From assembly GCA_041589455.1 (NCBI GenBank), contig JBFHVQ010000020.1, positions 1 through 41,764 on the forward strand: a DNA stretch of 41,764 nucleotides. Reading direction: 5' to 3'. Positions 26,659-35,833 of the stretch are shown here, in pieces. How positions within the stretch are numbered: position 1 is the first letter of the stretch; every line of letters starts with the position of its first letter. The notes under the pieces were generated by a model. It searched no databases. It was not told the DNA's origin and saw only the letters and a list, made by a program, of their open reading frames with translations. The DNA comes from SZUA-229 sp041589455. GTDB lineage: Bacteria > Pseudomonadota > Gammaproteobacteria > SZUA-229. The translations under genes and the position numbers were made by a program.

Positions 26659-28851
26659 ATGAAGTTTATAAAGAGCGGAAGTGATTCAAGAAAGATAAAT
26701 TTCTTGAGTGGGATTAAGATAACACAGAAATTAATTGGTCTGCTCGTAGGATTGATGTTAGGTTTTGGTCTAATAGGTATATCATATCAACAAGTGCTTG
26801 TTGCAGAAAGTGAGGCTGTGAAGATATCTGAAAGAATGGCGTTGTTTGAAAATGGAATACATGAAGTTCAGGTAGATTTGTTGAATGCAAGACAAAGTGA
26901 AACTGAGTTTTATCTAAAGAAGTATCCAATCTATCTTGGTAAGTTTGATGCAAGGATAATAGTTGCAAGTCAAAATTTAAAAGGGTTAACTACGCTGGTT
27001 AAGGAAGAGCAAGAGTTAGCAATTGTGACAAAGTTAGGTGAGGCATTTGAGCGTTATAGAGAGAGCTTTATTCAGGCTGCTGAATCATATGTTGAGATAG
27101 GTCTGGATGAAAATACAGGTATGTTATCTCTAATTACTAGCTATACAAAAAATATTAATAAAGTTCTTCAAAAGTATGATTATCCATCACTTGATAGATC
27201 GCTTGGGAATCTTGAACGAATGACAAGGGAGCTGGTGCATACAGAAGACATAAAGAGTGTTGGGGTAATCAGGTCAGAAATCGATAGTTTTTATAAGCTG
27301 ATTAAAAAGTCAAAGTTACCAGATAAGACAAAATTAGTGATAAATAACTCAATGAAAGACTATGAAAGCATATTTAATAGCCTTATAGATAGAATGGGTG
27401 TTCTTATTAAACAGAAGAAAGTAGTCAAGCAGTCAGCGAAAGATATAGTTCCCTTGTTTGATAGTCTTATACAAACGAGTCAAAATATTATTGTCAATAC
27501 GCGTGAGAATGCAAGACATAAAAGAAATAATATTACTACATTTTTTATTGTTACCATCGTGGTAATTGCGCTATCAGTATCTATTGGTTTGTTTTTTCTC
27601 GCGAGATCAATCATAAAGCCATTAAGAATACTTCAAGAAACAGTTATAAGAGTTAATGAGGGTGATTTAAAGGCAAGAACCGGGCTGGTTAAAAGTGATG
27701 AATTAGGTCAGTTAGCAAATGCGTTTGATAAGTTGCTTGACGAACGTCTTGCGTCAATGGCGCATGCAGAGTCTGAAAGTGAACAGTTAAATGATTCGGT
27801 AATTGAGCTGATTAAAGCCGTTAGTCATCTGGCGCAACAGAAGGATCTAGCCGTTAAAATACCTGTATCAGAAGATATTACTGGTGCAATTAGTGATTCA
27901 TTGAACTTGTTAGCCAAGGAAACAGCTAAGATTATGCGAGAAGTTCAGACAACATCTTCGCAGGTGGCAGGTGTCTCTTCACTTGTTAAGAAACAATCTG
28001 ACACGGTAATAAGCGTGGCCAATACGGAACGACTAGAAGTTGAAAATACTGCCTCTTTATTAGAAGAATCAGTAAAAGCTATGAACACAATTGTGCTAGA
28101 TGCAAGTGAAGCCAACTCGAAGGCTGAAATAACGATTGAAAATACTGAGAATGCACTTAACACGGTTTTGTCTTCTGTTGAAGGCATTAACTCAATACGT
28201 AGCACAATTAGTGAAACGGAAAAAAGAATAAAACGGCTAGGTGAGCGTTCTCAGGAAATATCCGGTATCGTTAGCTTGATTAATAGTATTGCCGAAAGAA
28301 CACATATACTCGCACTCAATGCAAGTATGCATGCTGCTTCTGCAGGTGAAGCCGGACGCGGTTTCGCAGTTGTTGCTGACGAGGTTCAGCGACTTGCTGA
28401 AAACGCCAGGGAAGCAACATCTGAAATATCGACTGTTGTGAACAATATAAGAGTTGAAACGGCAGATACAGTTTCAATTATGAATAAGGTTATTACGCAA
28501 GTAGCAGAGGGTACACAGCTTGCAAATCAGGCTGGTAAAAGTATGAGGCAAACTCAGCTTGCGACAACAGATCTTGTTAACTCGGTTAAAAAAATATCTG
28601 TAAGTAGTGAAAATCAGATGAAAATCAGTAAGCAATTGCTAGAACGTGCGACGAAAATAAAATTAAGTACCGAACAAACAGGGCGAGAGCTAGAAGAGCA
28701 AACAAAGAGTACTGAAAAATTAGTTAAGTATTCTGATGATCTTGTATCAATCGTCAGTGTATTCAAACTACCGGAGGACGAATTATCTACAGCTCATCTT
28801 TCATCTGATACACAATCTATGAATGTTGATCAAATGAAGAAGGCTGTTTAA
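26659..28851 (+). CDS. PilJ-like methyl-accepting chemotaxis receptor
   Basis: A 730-residue receptor: membrane helix 1 (about 24-43), a periplasmic region of about 245 residues, helix 2 (about 295-316), HAMP (about 317-370) and a cytoplasmic coiled coil whose hairpin tip is ERTHILALNASMHAASAGEA, then GRGFAVVADEVQRLAE (about 545-580). The tip resembles PilJ more than flagellar receptors. AGAGGA precedes the ATG. The ligand is unknown. The periplasmic half is more A/T rich than the signalling half. No neighbouring methyltransferase or methylesterase is encoded. Confidence 0.88.
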   Translation: MKFIKSGSDSRKINFLSGIKITQKLIGLLVGLMLGFGLIGISYQQVLVAESEAVKISERMALFENGIHEVQVDLLNARQSETEFYLKKYPIYLGKFDARIIVASQNLKGLTTLVKEEQELAIVTKLGEAFERYRESFIQAAESYVEIGLDENTGMLSLITSYTKNINKVLQKYDYPSLDRSLGNLERMTRELVHTEDIKSVGVIRSEIDSFYKLIKKSKLPDKTKLVINNSMKDYESIFNSLIDRMGVLIKQKKVVKQSAKDIVPLFDSLIQTSQNIIVNTRENARHKRNNITTFFIVTIVVIALSVSIGLFFLARSIIKPLRILQETVIRVNEGDLKARTGLVKSDELGQLANAFDKLLDERLASMAHAESESEQLNDSVIELIKAVSHLAQQKDLAVKIPVSEDITGAISDSLNLLAKETAKIMREVQTTSSQVAGVSSLVKKQSDTVISVANTERLEVENTASLLEESVKAMNTIVLDASEANSKAEITIENTENALNTVLSSVEGINSIRSTISETEKRIKRLGERSQEISGIVSLINSIAERTHILALNASMHAASAGEAGRGFAVVADEVQRLAENAREATSEISTVVNNIRVETADTVSIMNKVITQVAEGTQLANQAGKSMRQTQLATTDLVNSVKKISVSSENQMKISKQLLERATKIKLSTEQTGRELEEQTKSTEKLVKYSDDLVSIVSVFKLPEDELSTAHLSSDTQSMNVDQMKKAV

Positions 28852-28894
28852 GTCTTTTTACTGTGTACATAAGTGTTTTCATCGGTAGATAAAT

Positions 28895-31800
28895 ATGCTT
28901 GATTTTGATGCAGATCTTACGGATATGAGTTCAGATATTGATAAGCTCTCAGGACTTATTTCTGATTTAAGGCTAGAGATCGATAGCCCTTCAACGATAC
29001 TCATTAAATTTCAACAGAATATTGAGTCTTTGTCTAAACAGTTGTGTTCAACAGACGACTCAATCATGTGTCATTTAGTAAAGATATTATCAGAAGGAAT
29101 TGAATCAATTACTGACGAATCGCGTAACTTGACGGAAAATGAGCTTTCATTCTTAGATAAAATACCAACTATATTATATGAATATATCGAGTTGCCTAAA
29201 AGTAAGATTCCTGATGCGCACTTTTTAACACATGTTAAAAATTCACAGTGGACCAGGAAGATTACAGATGATGAAGAATTATATTGTCTTGATAAATTGA
29301 CGAGAAAGCGAACTGATTTATCATCTTCACCAGTTCCAGTTGAAATCGTTAATGATGTACAAATTATAGAGTCATCTGAAATAGAAAATGATGTCTCTAA
29401 TAGTGATTGCGATCCTGAGGTCATTGATCTAAGTGATTTTATAGAAAGTAACAGCAAAGACGTTTGCGATTTTGATAGCCACTCAGATGAATTTAATTTA
29501 AATAAGTTTATCGAAGAAAATGACACATTTGTTAATCAAGATAAAGAAAGTTTTTGTCCTGATGATGCAGCTCCATTGATGTTATCGGAGGATAGACAGG
29601 AGCTTGTGAATATTGTTATTCAGGAGGTTGACGAACTTCAAAATGTAGTGGCTACAAATATTAATGAATCAATAAATATTAAGAGTTTATTGATTGATAC
29701 AGCCGAACAAATTGAAACTGTGAGCAATGCGGTTGAGCTAATTGAGTTAAATGGATTAAGCCTGGCTACTAGAATAATGTCATGTAATATACATGTTCTG
29801 GCTTTAAATGATGATAATCCATCTGAAGATGTCATTTCATATATTAATTCCTGGTCATCAGTTGTACTACATTATTTAAATAATATTGCAGATAACAATG
29901 CTTCAATGTCTATTATTGACTATATGAAGTGTCAATATTGGCCAGAAGCATTATGTGAAGCGACTGAGTCCATGTTGTATAGTCAACTTCTTCATCCAGA
30001 GTTTACAGAAGAAGTTAGTGATACCAGACAAGATCAGGCAAAACCTGAGGATATGTCAATTAAATTGCCAGATAATGTTAATCAGGAATTACTTGATGGT
30101 CTACTACAGGATTTGCCTGTACAGGCAGAAGAGTTTTCAAGCTCTATTGAGAATTTACTTAATCATCAGGATATTACGTATCTTGAATCGGCACAAAGAA
30201 TTGCACATACACTAAAAGGTGCGGGAAATGTAGTTGGGGTATCCGGTATTGCTAATCTTACACATCATGTTGAGGATATACTTGAGATACAAGCTAAAGC
30301 ACAAAAAATACCATCGTCTGAACTACTTATTACATTGACAGATGTCGCTGATTGCCTTGAAACTATTTCTGAGGCATTGCTGGGAATTAGTGATGAGCCT
30401 GATAATGCTCTCGATGTGTATCAAAATGTACTAGATTGGGCTAATAAGCTTGATAGAGAGGGTGCGACAGAGTTTGACATTAATAGTCTTCAAAAATCAA
30501 CTACAAATCCATTATCTGTACCAGCTTCTATATCAGAACAAAAAAAGTCTACCACTGCGCCATCACATAAAGAAAATATGCTTAGAGTACCTGTCAAGCT
30601 GGCTGATGACCTGCTTAGGCTGGCTGGCGAAAACATGATCTCTACTTCTCAGATGCAGGAGTATATAAAAGTTATACGTTCAAGATATAAAAGCATGAAA
30701 GTTCATAACCAATTACTTCAACAGCTGTCTTTTCAGCTTGAACATATAGTTGATATTAGAGGTCTAACAAGTCATAACGATTATTCTGATTTTGATTCTG
30801 TTGAGTTCGATTCGCTTGAGCTTGATCAGTACCATGAGTTACATACAATGAGTCGTCGACTCGTTGAATTATCAGCAGATTCTATTGAGATGTCACAGGT
30901 TCTTGAAGAAGATCTTGCTAAATTACAAGGACTTGTAATAAATCAGGATCAATTACAGAAAGAAAATGAAGAACTGATTCTGCGCACCAGGATGATACCT
31001 TCACGAACGATTGCTGCCAGATTAAAACGCGGTATAAAACAGGTATGTAGACTAACAGGGAAGAATGTTGAATTCAGTATTATAGATAATGATACCTATA
31101 TGGATAGTGAGGTATTAAATAGCATGATTGAGCCACTGATGCATTTGCTGCGTAATTCAATCGATCATGGTATAGAGGATACAAAAACCAGAGAATTAAA
31201 TAATAAATCGACTACAGGTAATATAGAGTTATCCTTCAAAAGAAAGGGAGATAAAATATTAATCATAATAAATGACGATGGTCAGGGGCTTGATTTAGAA
31301 AAAATCCGTAATAAAGCGATTTCGTCTGGCATTGTTGCAGATGTAACAGATATTACTGAATCAAATTTATTGCAATATATATTACAGCCTGGATTCTCTA
31401 CAAGTGAAAAATTAAGTCATATTTCCGGTCGTGGTATAGGACTCGATGTTGTTAATGAGAAAGTTCGAGAACTTAAAGGTACACTGGACGTACAGTCGGT
31501 AGCTGGGAAAGGCTGTACTTTCAATGTTACGTTACCTGTTTCTTCTTTTTCAACACACTCATTAATGGTAAGAGTTCGTAATAGCATTTACGCGATTTCT
31601 AATAGAGGTATTGAAGAAATTCTTTATCCAGGTCTAGGCGAGCAGCAGCAAGTTGGTGAAGATATTATGTTCAGGTTTAATGATCAGCTTTATCCAACTA
31701 AATCAATTGAACAGTTGCTCAATATACCAGAAGATCGCAGGACTGAAGAACGATCAACAAATCCGGTAATACTACTTAAAGACGATTTAGGTCATACTAC

Positions 31801-32386
31801 GGCTGTATTGGTGCAGGAAGTTGTTGATAGTCGAGATGTGGTTGTCAAACCTCTAGGCCCCTACCTGCCTAAGATTCGAGGTGTCATTGGAGCAACAGTG
31901 TTAGGTGACGGTAGTATTTCATCAGTTATAGATTTACCCGAATTATTAGCTACGTCTAGTCTTAATAATCCAATACAGTATGAGAACACTTTAAATCCTC
32001 TAGTAGATGTTAAATCACTACCTTATGTACTCGTTGTCGATGATTCATTAAGTGCACGAAAGTCATTAGCGCAATTTGTTGAAGATCTAGGTCTTGAAGT
32101 ACGTACTGCACGAGATGGTATGGAAGCTGTTACTTTAATCGATGTTAATCCACCAGGATTAGTTTTAGTTGATATGGAAATGCCTCGCATGAATGGCCTT
32201 GAATTAACGAGTCATATTCGCGCCAACATGGATACAAAATCATTACCAGTGATTATGATAACTTCTCGTTCTACAGATAAGCATCGAAAAATTGCGCTAG
32301 AGAAAGGTGTTGATCATTATATGGTCAAGCCTTTTGCAGAGGATGAACTGGCTGTTCAAATAAACAATATTCTGAAAATTGCCTGA
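28895..32386 (+). CDS. ChpA-like hybrid chemosensory kinase
   Basis: A 1163-residue CheA-type hybrid kinase. Residues 1-130 and about 225-365 are helical, Hpt-like but without a clear phospho-His. A true Hpt domain lies at about 390-500 with His438 (IAHTLKGAGNVVGVSG). Then a dimerisation region, ATPase with N box (HLLRNSIDHGIE, near 750), G1 (DDGQGLD) and G2 (SGRGIGLDVV), a CheW-like domain (about 885-1025), and a C-terminal receiver with Asp1093 (VLVDMEMPRMNG). This is the ChpA plan in reduced form; Pseudomonas ChpA is about twice as long with more phosphotransfer domains. It should phosphorylate the PilG- and PilH-like regulators and its own receiver. Confidence 0.9.
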   Translation: MLDFDADLTDMSSDIDKLSGLISDLRLEIDSPSTILIKFQQNIESLSKQLCSTDDSIMCHLVKILSEGIESITDESRNLTENELSFLDKIPTILYEYIELPKSKIPDAHFLTHVKNSQWTRKITDDEELYCLDKLTRKRTDLSSSPVPVEIVNDVQIIESSEIENDVSNSDCDPEVIDLSDFIESNSKDVCDFDSHSDEFNLNKFIEENDTFVNQDKESFCPDDAAPLMLSEDRQELVNIVIQEVDELQNVVATNINESINIKSLLIDTAEQIETVSNAVELIELNGLSLATRIMSCNIHVLALNDDNPSEDVISYINSWSSVVLHYLNNIADNNASMSIIDYMKCQYWPEALCEATESMLYSQLLHPEFTEEVSDTRQDQAKPEDMSIKLPDNVNQELLDGLLQDLPVQAEEFSSSIENLLNHQDITYLESAQRIAHTLKGAGNVVGVSGIANLTHHVEDILEIQAKAQKIPSSELLITLTDVADCLETISEALLGISDEPDNALDVYQNVLDWANKLDREGATEFDINSLQKSTTNPLSVPASISEQKKSTTAPSHKENMLRVPVKLADDLLRLAGENMISTSQMQEYIKVIRSRYKSMKVHNQLLQQLSFQLEHIVDIRGLTSHNDYSDFDSVEFDSLELDQYHELHTMSRRLVELSADSIEMSQVLEEDLAKLQGLVINQDQLQKENEELILRTRMIPSRTIAARLKRGIKQVCRLTGKNVEFSIIDNDTYMDSEVLNSMIEPLMHLLRNSIDHGIEDTKTRELNNKSTTGNIELSFKRKGDKILIIINDDGQGLDLEKIRNKAISSGIVADVTDITESNLLQYILQPGFSTSEKLSHISGRGIGLDVVNEKVRELKGTLDVQSVAGKGCTFNVTLPVSSFSTHSLMVRVRNSIYAISNRGIEEILYPGLGEQQQVGEDIMFRFNDQLYPTKSIEQLLNIPEDRRTEERSTNPVILLKDDLGHTTAVLVQEVVDSRDVVVKPLGPYLPKIRGVIGATVLGDGSISSVIDLPELLATSSLNNPIQYENTLNPLVDVKSLPYVLVVDDSLSARKSLAQFVEDLGLEVRTARDGMEAVTLIDVNPPGLVLVDMEMPRMNGLELTSHIRANMDTKSLPVIMITSRSTDKHRKIALEKGVDHYMVKPFAEDELAVQINNILKIA

Positions 32387-32396
32387 GTAAAGAATA

Positions 32397-32879
32397 ATGA
32401 TAGATGTAACAGAGTATGTTCAGGATGAATGTTATATAACGAGTCTAATTATGTCCAGGTGTGAACTGTTACTGCCTCAGTCTGATGTTATTAGTGTTCA
32501 AAGTATATATGATATAGATACCAGTCGTCCTCATACAATGAGTGTGGGTTCTATAAAGTTCAGGGGACGATTGTTGCCTGTTTATGCTTTATCATCGGAG
32601 CTTACTCTGCTGCTGAAAATACCCGATAAACATGCGCAATGTGCGCTGGTTAAATATCGTGATGGTGAGTACTTTTTATTATGTGAAGGTGTCAGTAATT
32701 ATCAAACAAACCAAATTAGCTTTCACGATCTCCCGGTTTGTATGAAGACAGATACTATGCCATTGACACATCTGGCTCTTTATAAGCTCGGTGATAATAC
32801 AGAGCAGCTTGGTATGATGACTAATGGTGATGCTTTGTATTATTCCCTACTAAACCAGCTTGAGGTTCGCCATGAGTGA
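32397..32879 (+). CDS. CheW-like adaptor, divergent
   Basis: A 160-residue protein with weak CheW-domain marks (CELLLPQSDVISVQSI, VGSIKFRGRLLPVYALSSEL, ALVKYRDGEYFLLCEGVSNY). It begins 10 bases after the kinase gene and its last eight bases overlap the next gene. It resembles the small coupling proteins (ChpC and relatives) at the end of Pil-Chp operons. Divergence from classical CheW suggests it may bind a specialised partner. Confidence 0.72.
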   Translation: MIDVTEYVQDECYITSLIMSRCELLLPQSDVISVQSIYDIDTSRPHTMSVGSIKFRGRLLPVYALSSELTLLLKIPDKHAQCALVKYRDGEYFLLCEGVSNYQTNQISFHDLPVCMKTDTMPLTHLALYKLGDNTEQLGMMTNGDALYYSLLNQLEVRHE

Positions 32880-33342
32880 GGATCAGGATAAATCTAGTAT
32901 GGTAGGTGTGAATGCCTGGTTGCTTCAAATTACACAGGGTATTTATGCATCAGTTTGTCAATTTGAACTAGTCCACATCATTGATGATGCAAATCCGATT
33001 ACAATACCTAAGGCTCCTGACTTTTGTAATCAAGTTGCCGTATGGAATGACCATGTTTTGCCTGTGGTTAATATTGCCTCATGGTTGTCAGGTCAGGCGC
33101 AGGTCGGACAAAGTACGATTGCAGTCGTGACCTATGAAAATGAACATAAAAAAGTGTGCTATGGAGGACTAGCGCTTTCTGCTATTCCATACATGGTGAC
33201 AGTCAATAACTCGCAGGAAGCAGATTTACCAGATAAGCAGGGCAAATGGCCAAGCGTGGCTATTTCATGTTTTATGGTAGAACACGGAAAAAGGGTACCG
33301 ATTTTGGATTTAGCGAAGTTATTTGTACTAAGAGGCAACTGA
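32872..33342 (+). CDS. ChpC-like CheW-domain protein
   Basis: About 156 residues from the ATG at 32872, which overlaps the end of the previous gene by eight bases; a TTG 12 bases upstream is a less likely start. CheW-type features are WLLQITQGIYASVCQFELVHII, VAVWNDHVLPVVNIASWL and VPILDLAKLFV. It is the last gene of the second chemosensory cluster and the third CheW-like protein there. Role in coupling is inferred from family and position. Confidence 0.75.
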   Translation: MSEDQDKSSMVGVNAWLLQITQGIYASVCQFELVHIIDDANPITIPKAPDFCNQVAVWNDHVLPVVNIASWLSGQAQVGQSTIAVVTYENEHKKVCYGGLALSAIPYMVTVNNSQEADLPDKQGKWPSVAISCFMVEHGKRVPILDLAKLFVLRGN

Positions 33343-33488
33343 TCTGGATTTGTATACAAACGGTTGTAATTAGCCGCTAACTAGGCGGAAATCGTTTATG
33401 TATTGGTCTAGGATTGTATGAGTGTTACCTTAGAAATCAACTGAGTAACAAATAACTCTAGAAGAATAATTGAAAATACTTATAAATG

Positions 33489-33506
33489 AATAGTGTAAAC
33501 ACTATT
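33489..33506. promoter_or_regulatory. Operator-like dyad upstream of NarL-type regulator
   Basis: AATAGTGT-AA-ACACTATT is a perfect 18-base dyad 112 bases before the regulator gene, within the 275-base gap after the chemosensory cluster. A second, imperfect dyad (CCGGTTTTAGAACCCGG) lies near 33562-33578. Either could be a binding site or autoregulatory element. Confidence 0.45.
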
Positions 33507-33617
33507 AAGTTAGTCAGGTTATTTTCAGCGTTTGTGTAATCGACAAAGGCATTATATAGAATCCGGTTTTAGAACCCGGAATATATCCTAATCTATGCCA
33601 GAGTCTCAGGAGTTAGT

Positions 33618-34265
33618 ATGAAAGCGAATGAAGTTAAAGCAAAACTATTACTTGTAGATGATCATGCAATCGTTAGAGCCGGATTCAGGCACTTGCTAGA
33701 AAGTGATGCTGATTATGAAATTCTTGAGGTTGATTCAGCAGAAGCTGCCTGTCAAGTGTATGCAGATTATCAACCAGACGCAGTAATAATGGACCTGATG
33801 ATGCCTGGAATGGGTGGGCTAGAAGGATTGCGCCATTTAAGTGCAAAAGATCGTAATGTGAAAGTCCTTATTTTAAGTATGAAAGATGATGTGGCACATG
33901 TGAATAGAGCAACCTTAGCAGGAGCTATCGGCTACTTAACCAAGCGTAGTGCACCAGATGAGTTGGCCCGAGCAGTAAATGTTGTCATGAAAGGGCAAAA
34001 ATACTTAAGTGAGGATGTTTGTGAAACAACTCGTAATGAGACTTATGTTTCAGATGAGGAAAAAATAAAAAGTCTTTCAGAAAGAGAATTTGAAGTATTT
34101 TGTTTACTGGCAGAAGGTAGAAGTGTCGTAAAAATATCAACAGACCTTCATTTGAGTCCCAAAACAGTAAGTAACCATCGCACCAGGATAATGAACAAGC
34201 TGCAAGCTGCAAATATTGTTGAGATTACCAGACTTGCTATTCGAAATGGTCTGGTAGAAGCCTGA
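33618..34265 (+). CDS. NarL/FixJ-type response regulator
   Basis: A 215-residue two-domain regulator: receiver (about 8-125) with D14-D15, Asp59 (VIMDLMMPGMGG) and the LTKRSAPDEL end, then a LuxR-type helix-turn-helix (about 150-205: LSEREFEVFCLLAEGRSV, LSPKTVSNHRTRIMNKL). The overall plan resembles UvrY/GacA. There is no histidine kinase beside it, so it is an orphan here. Its targets are unknown; proximity to the second chemosensory cluster may or may not be meaningful. AGGAG precedes the ATG. Confidence 0.85.
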   Translation: MKANEVKAKLLLVDDHAIVRAGFRHLLESDADYEILEVDSAEAACQVYADYQPDAVIMDLMMPGMGGLEGLRHLSAKDRNVKVLILSMKDDVAHVNRATLAGAIGYLTKRSAPDELARAVNVVMKGQKYLSEDVCETTRNETYVSDEEKIKSLSEREFEVFCLLAEGRSVVKISTDLHLSPKTVSNHRTRIMNKLQAANIVEITRLAIRNGLVEA

Positions 34266-34275
34266 TTTAACAGAT

Positions 34276-34319
34276 TTATTAAAATGTCTGTTAACTTTAG
34301 TTAACAGACATTTTAATAA
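34276..34319 (+). terminator. Perfect 21-bp stem hairpin after regulator gene
   Basis: 34276-34296 and 34299-34319 are perfect reverse complements, 21 bases each, separated by TT. The arms include AATGTCTGTTAACT. It starts ten bases after the regulator stop. A and T rich arms and the trailing TTTTAATAA suggest an intrinsic terminator, but such a long perfect dyad could equally be a protein site. Confidence 0.65.
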
Positions 34320-34385
34320 TTCATTATTCCTATATACCCGTCAGTTTAAATTGTAACGCCACATCATTAAAAGCGTAAATTATTG

Positions 34386-34426
34386 TAAGGAAATATTCCC
34401 ATGCACATCGTGGGAATATTTCCTTA
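34386..34426. repeat. Perfect 16-bp stem hairpin before chrA
   Basis: TAAGGAAATATTCCCA (34386-34401) and TGGGAATATTTCCTTA (34411-34426) pair perfectly around a nine-base loop. It is about 100 bases before chrA and 67 bases after the previous hairpin. No T-run follows on the plus strand, so it could be a second terminator-like structure or an operator for chrA. Confidence 0.6.
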
Positions 34427-34529
34427 AATAATAAAAGCAACCTGTAGTTCTAATAATCATATCTATACTTTATGTACGTATGGCATATTGATCGAGCCTA
34501 TATGTATTTTTTATTAGCAGGTTGTGTTC

Positions 34530-35759
34530 ATGAATCCAGTTGTAAGTGATTGTGGTGTTATAGAAAAGCCATCATTAATATCATTATTTTTTGTTTTTCT
34601 TAAAATAGGAAGTACGGCATTCGGTGGATTTATGTCGCTCATTTCTGTAGTGCAGAATTATGTTGTAGAAAGAGAAAAACTATTAAGTAATGAAGAAATG
34701 CTCGATGGTATTTCATTAGCGACTGTTCTGCCAGGTCCTATGGCTGTAAATGTCGTTGCCTATGCTGGATATCGTATTAGTGGCGTAACAGGCGCAATTG
34801 TTTGTACAGTTGCTGTTATCCTGCCCTCGTTTTTTCTTATGTTACTTCTCAGTTATGCGTATCTCAGCTGGGGACGTATAGATTCTATAGCGTATCTTTT
34901 CCAGGGGTTTCTCCCTGCAGTTACTGCGATAATCGTAGCGGCAGTAATTAAAATAGGTAAAAGCACAATTAAAGGTCCAGTGGAATTAAGTATTGCATTA
35001 TCAGCAATGGTTGTATTGATTATGCTGGGTGGGTTTTATGTGACCCTGTCCATTATTATAGTGTCTGGATTACTAGGCTGGGCGCTATATGGAGGAGGCG
35101 CTTCCAAGATTCCTTCTGAGAATGGTTTTCTGTCAACATTAAATAAATCAATCAGTAAAAGCGATAAAAGATTAACGGCTTTATTTACGCTTATGATGGG
35201 AACACTTGTGATTTCAACACTAAAAGCCAGCGTATTACTACCGGCAAAGTTATATTCAGTGTTTTTTATGATGAGCATTTTTCTGTTTGGTGGTGGATTT
35301 GTTTTTATACCGATAATTCAGGAGTCAGTTGTTAATGGCTATAACTGGGTTTCTCATAGAGAGTTTATTGATGCCATTGCAATGGGTCAGGTAACACCAG
35401 GTCCTATACTTATTAGCGCCACATTTATTGGCTATAAGGTAGCAGGGGTGGCAGGTGCAATTGCAGCAACTGTAGGGATATTTGCTCCACCTGCAGTGTT
35501 AATGATAATTGCTGCACACTCTTTAAGTCATATTGAACAGTCAAGACTGATTCAGTCGATGTTGAAAGGTATCAGGTGTGGTGTTATTGGAATGATTTTG
35601 TCAGCAGCGATCTTCATCACGTTACTTGTAGATATAAATATTATGACTGTATCTATATTTGTTGTATCGCTAGTTTTACTGGTTGCTATTAAGCTGGAAG
35701 TTGTATGGATTATACCTTTGTCAGGCATAGCATCTTATTTGTATAACATAAATATCTAA
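34530..35759 (+). CDS. chrA: ChrA-family chromate/anion transporter
   Basis: About 409 residues of two homologous halves, as in full-length ChrA. Each half has the family pattern: FLKIGSTAFGGFMSLI and ATVLPGPMAVNVVAYAGYR in the first, FLFGGGFVFIPIIQ and MGQVTPGPILISATFIGY in the second. Around 10-12 membrane helices. ChrA exports chromate by exchange or proton coupling, and some members transport other anions. The ATG at 34530 is eight bases after AGCAGG; a GTG two codons upstream is less likely. No chrB-type regulator is nearby. Confidence 0.9.
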   Translation: MNPVVSDCGVIEKPSLISLFFVFLKIGSTAFGGFMSLISVVQNYVVEREKLLSNEEMLDGISLATVLPGPMAVNVVAYAGYRISGVTGAIVCTVAVILPSFFLMLLLSYAYLSWGRIDSIAYLFQGFLPAVTAIIVAAVIKIGKSTIKGPVELSIALSAMVVLIMLGGFYVTLSIIIVSGLLGWALYGGGASKIPSENGFLSTLNKSISKSDKRLTALFTLMMGTLVISTLKASVLLPAKLYSVFFMMSIFLFGGGFVFIPIIQESVVNGYNWVSHREFIDAIAMGQVTPGPILISATFIGYKVAGVAGAIAATVGIFAPPAVLMIIAAHSLSHIEQSRLIQSMLKGIRCGVIGMILSAAIFITLLVDINIMTVSIFVVSLVLLVAIKLEVVWIIPLSGIASYLYNINI

Positions 35760-35833
35760 TAAATTTGTTTGCATGTAAATGATTATATAAATGCGAAAAT
35801 AACTTTAATTATATATTTATTATGGAGATTACT

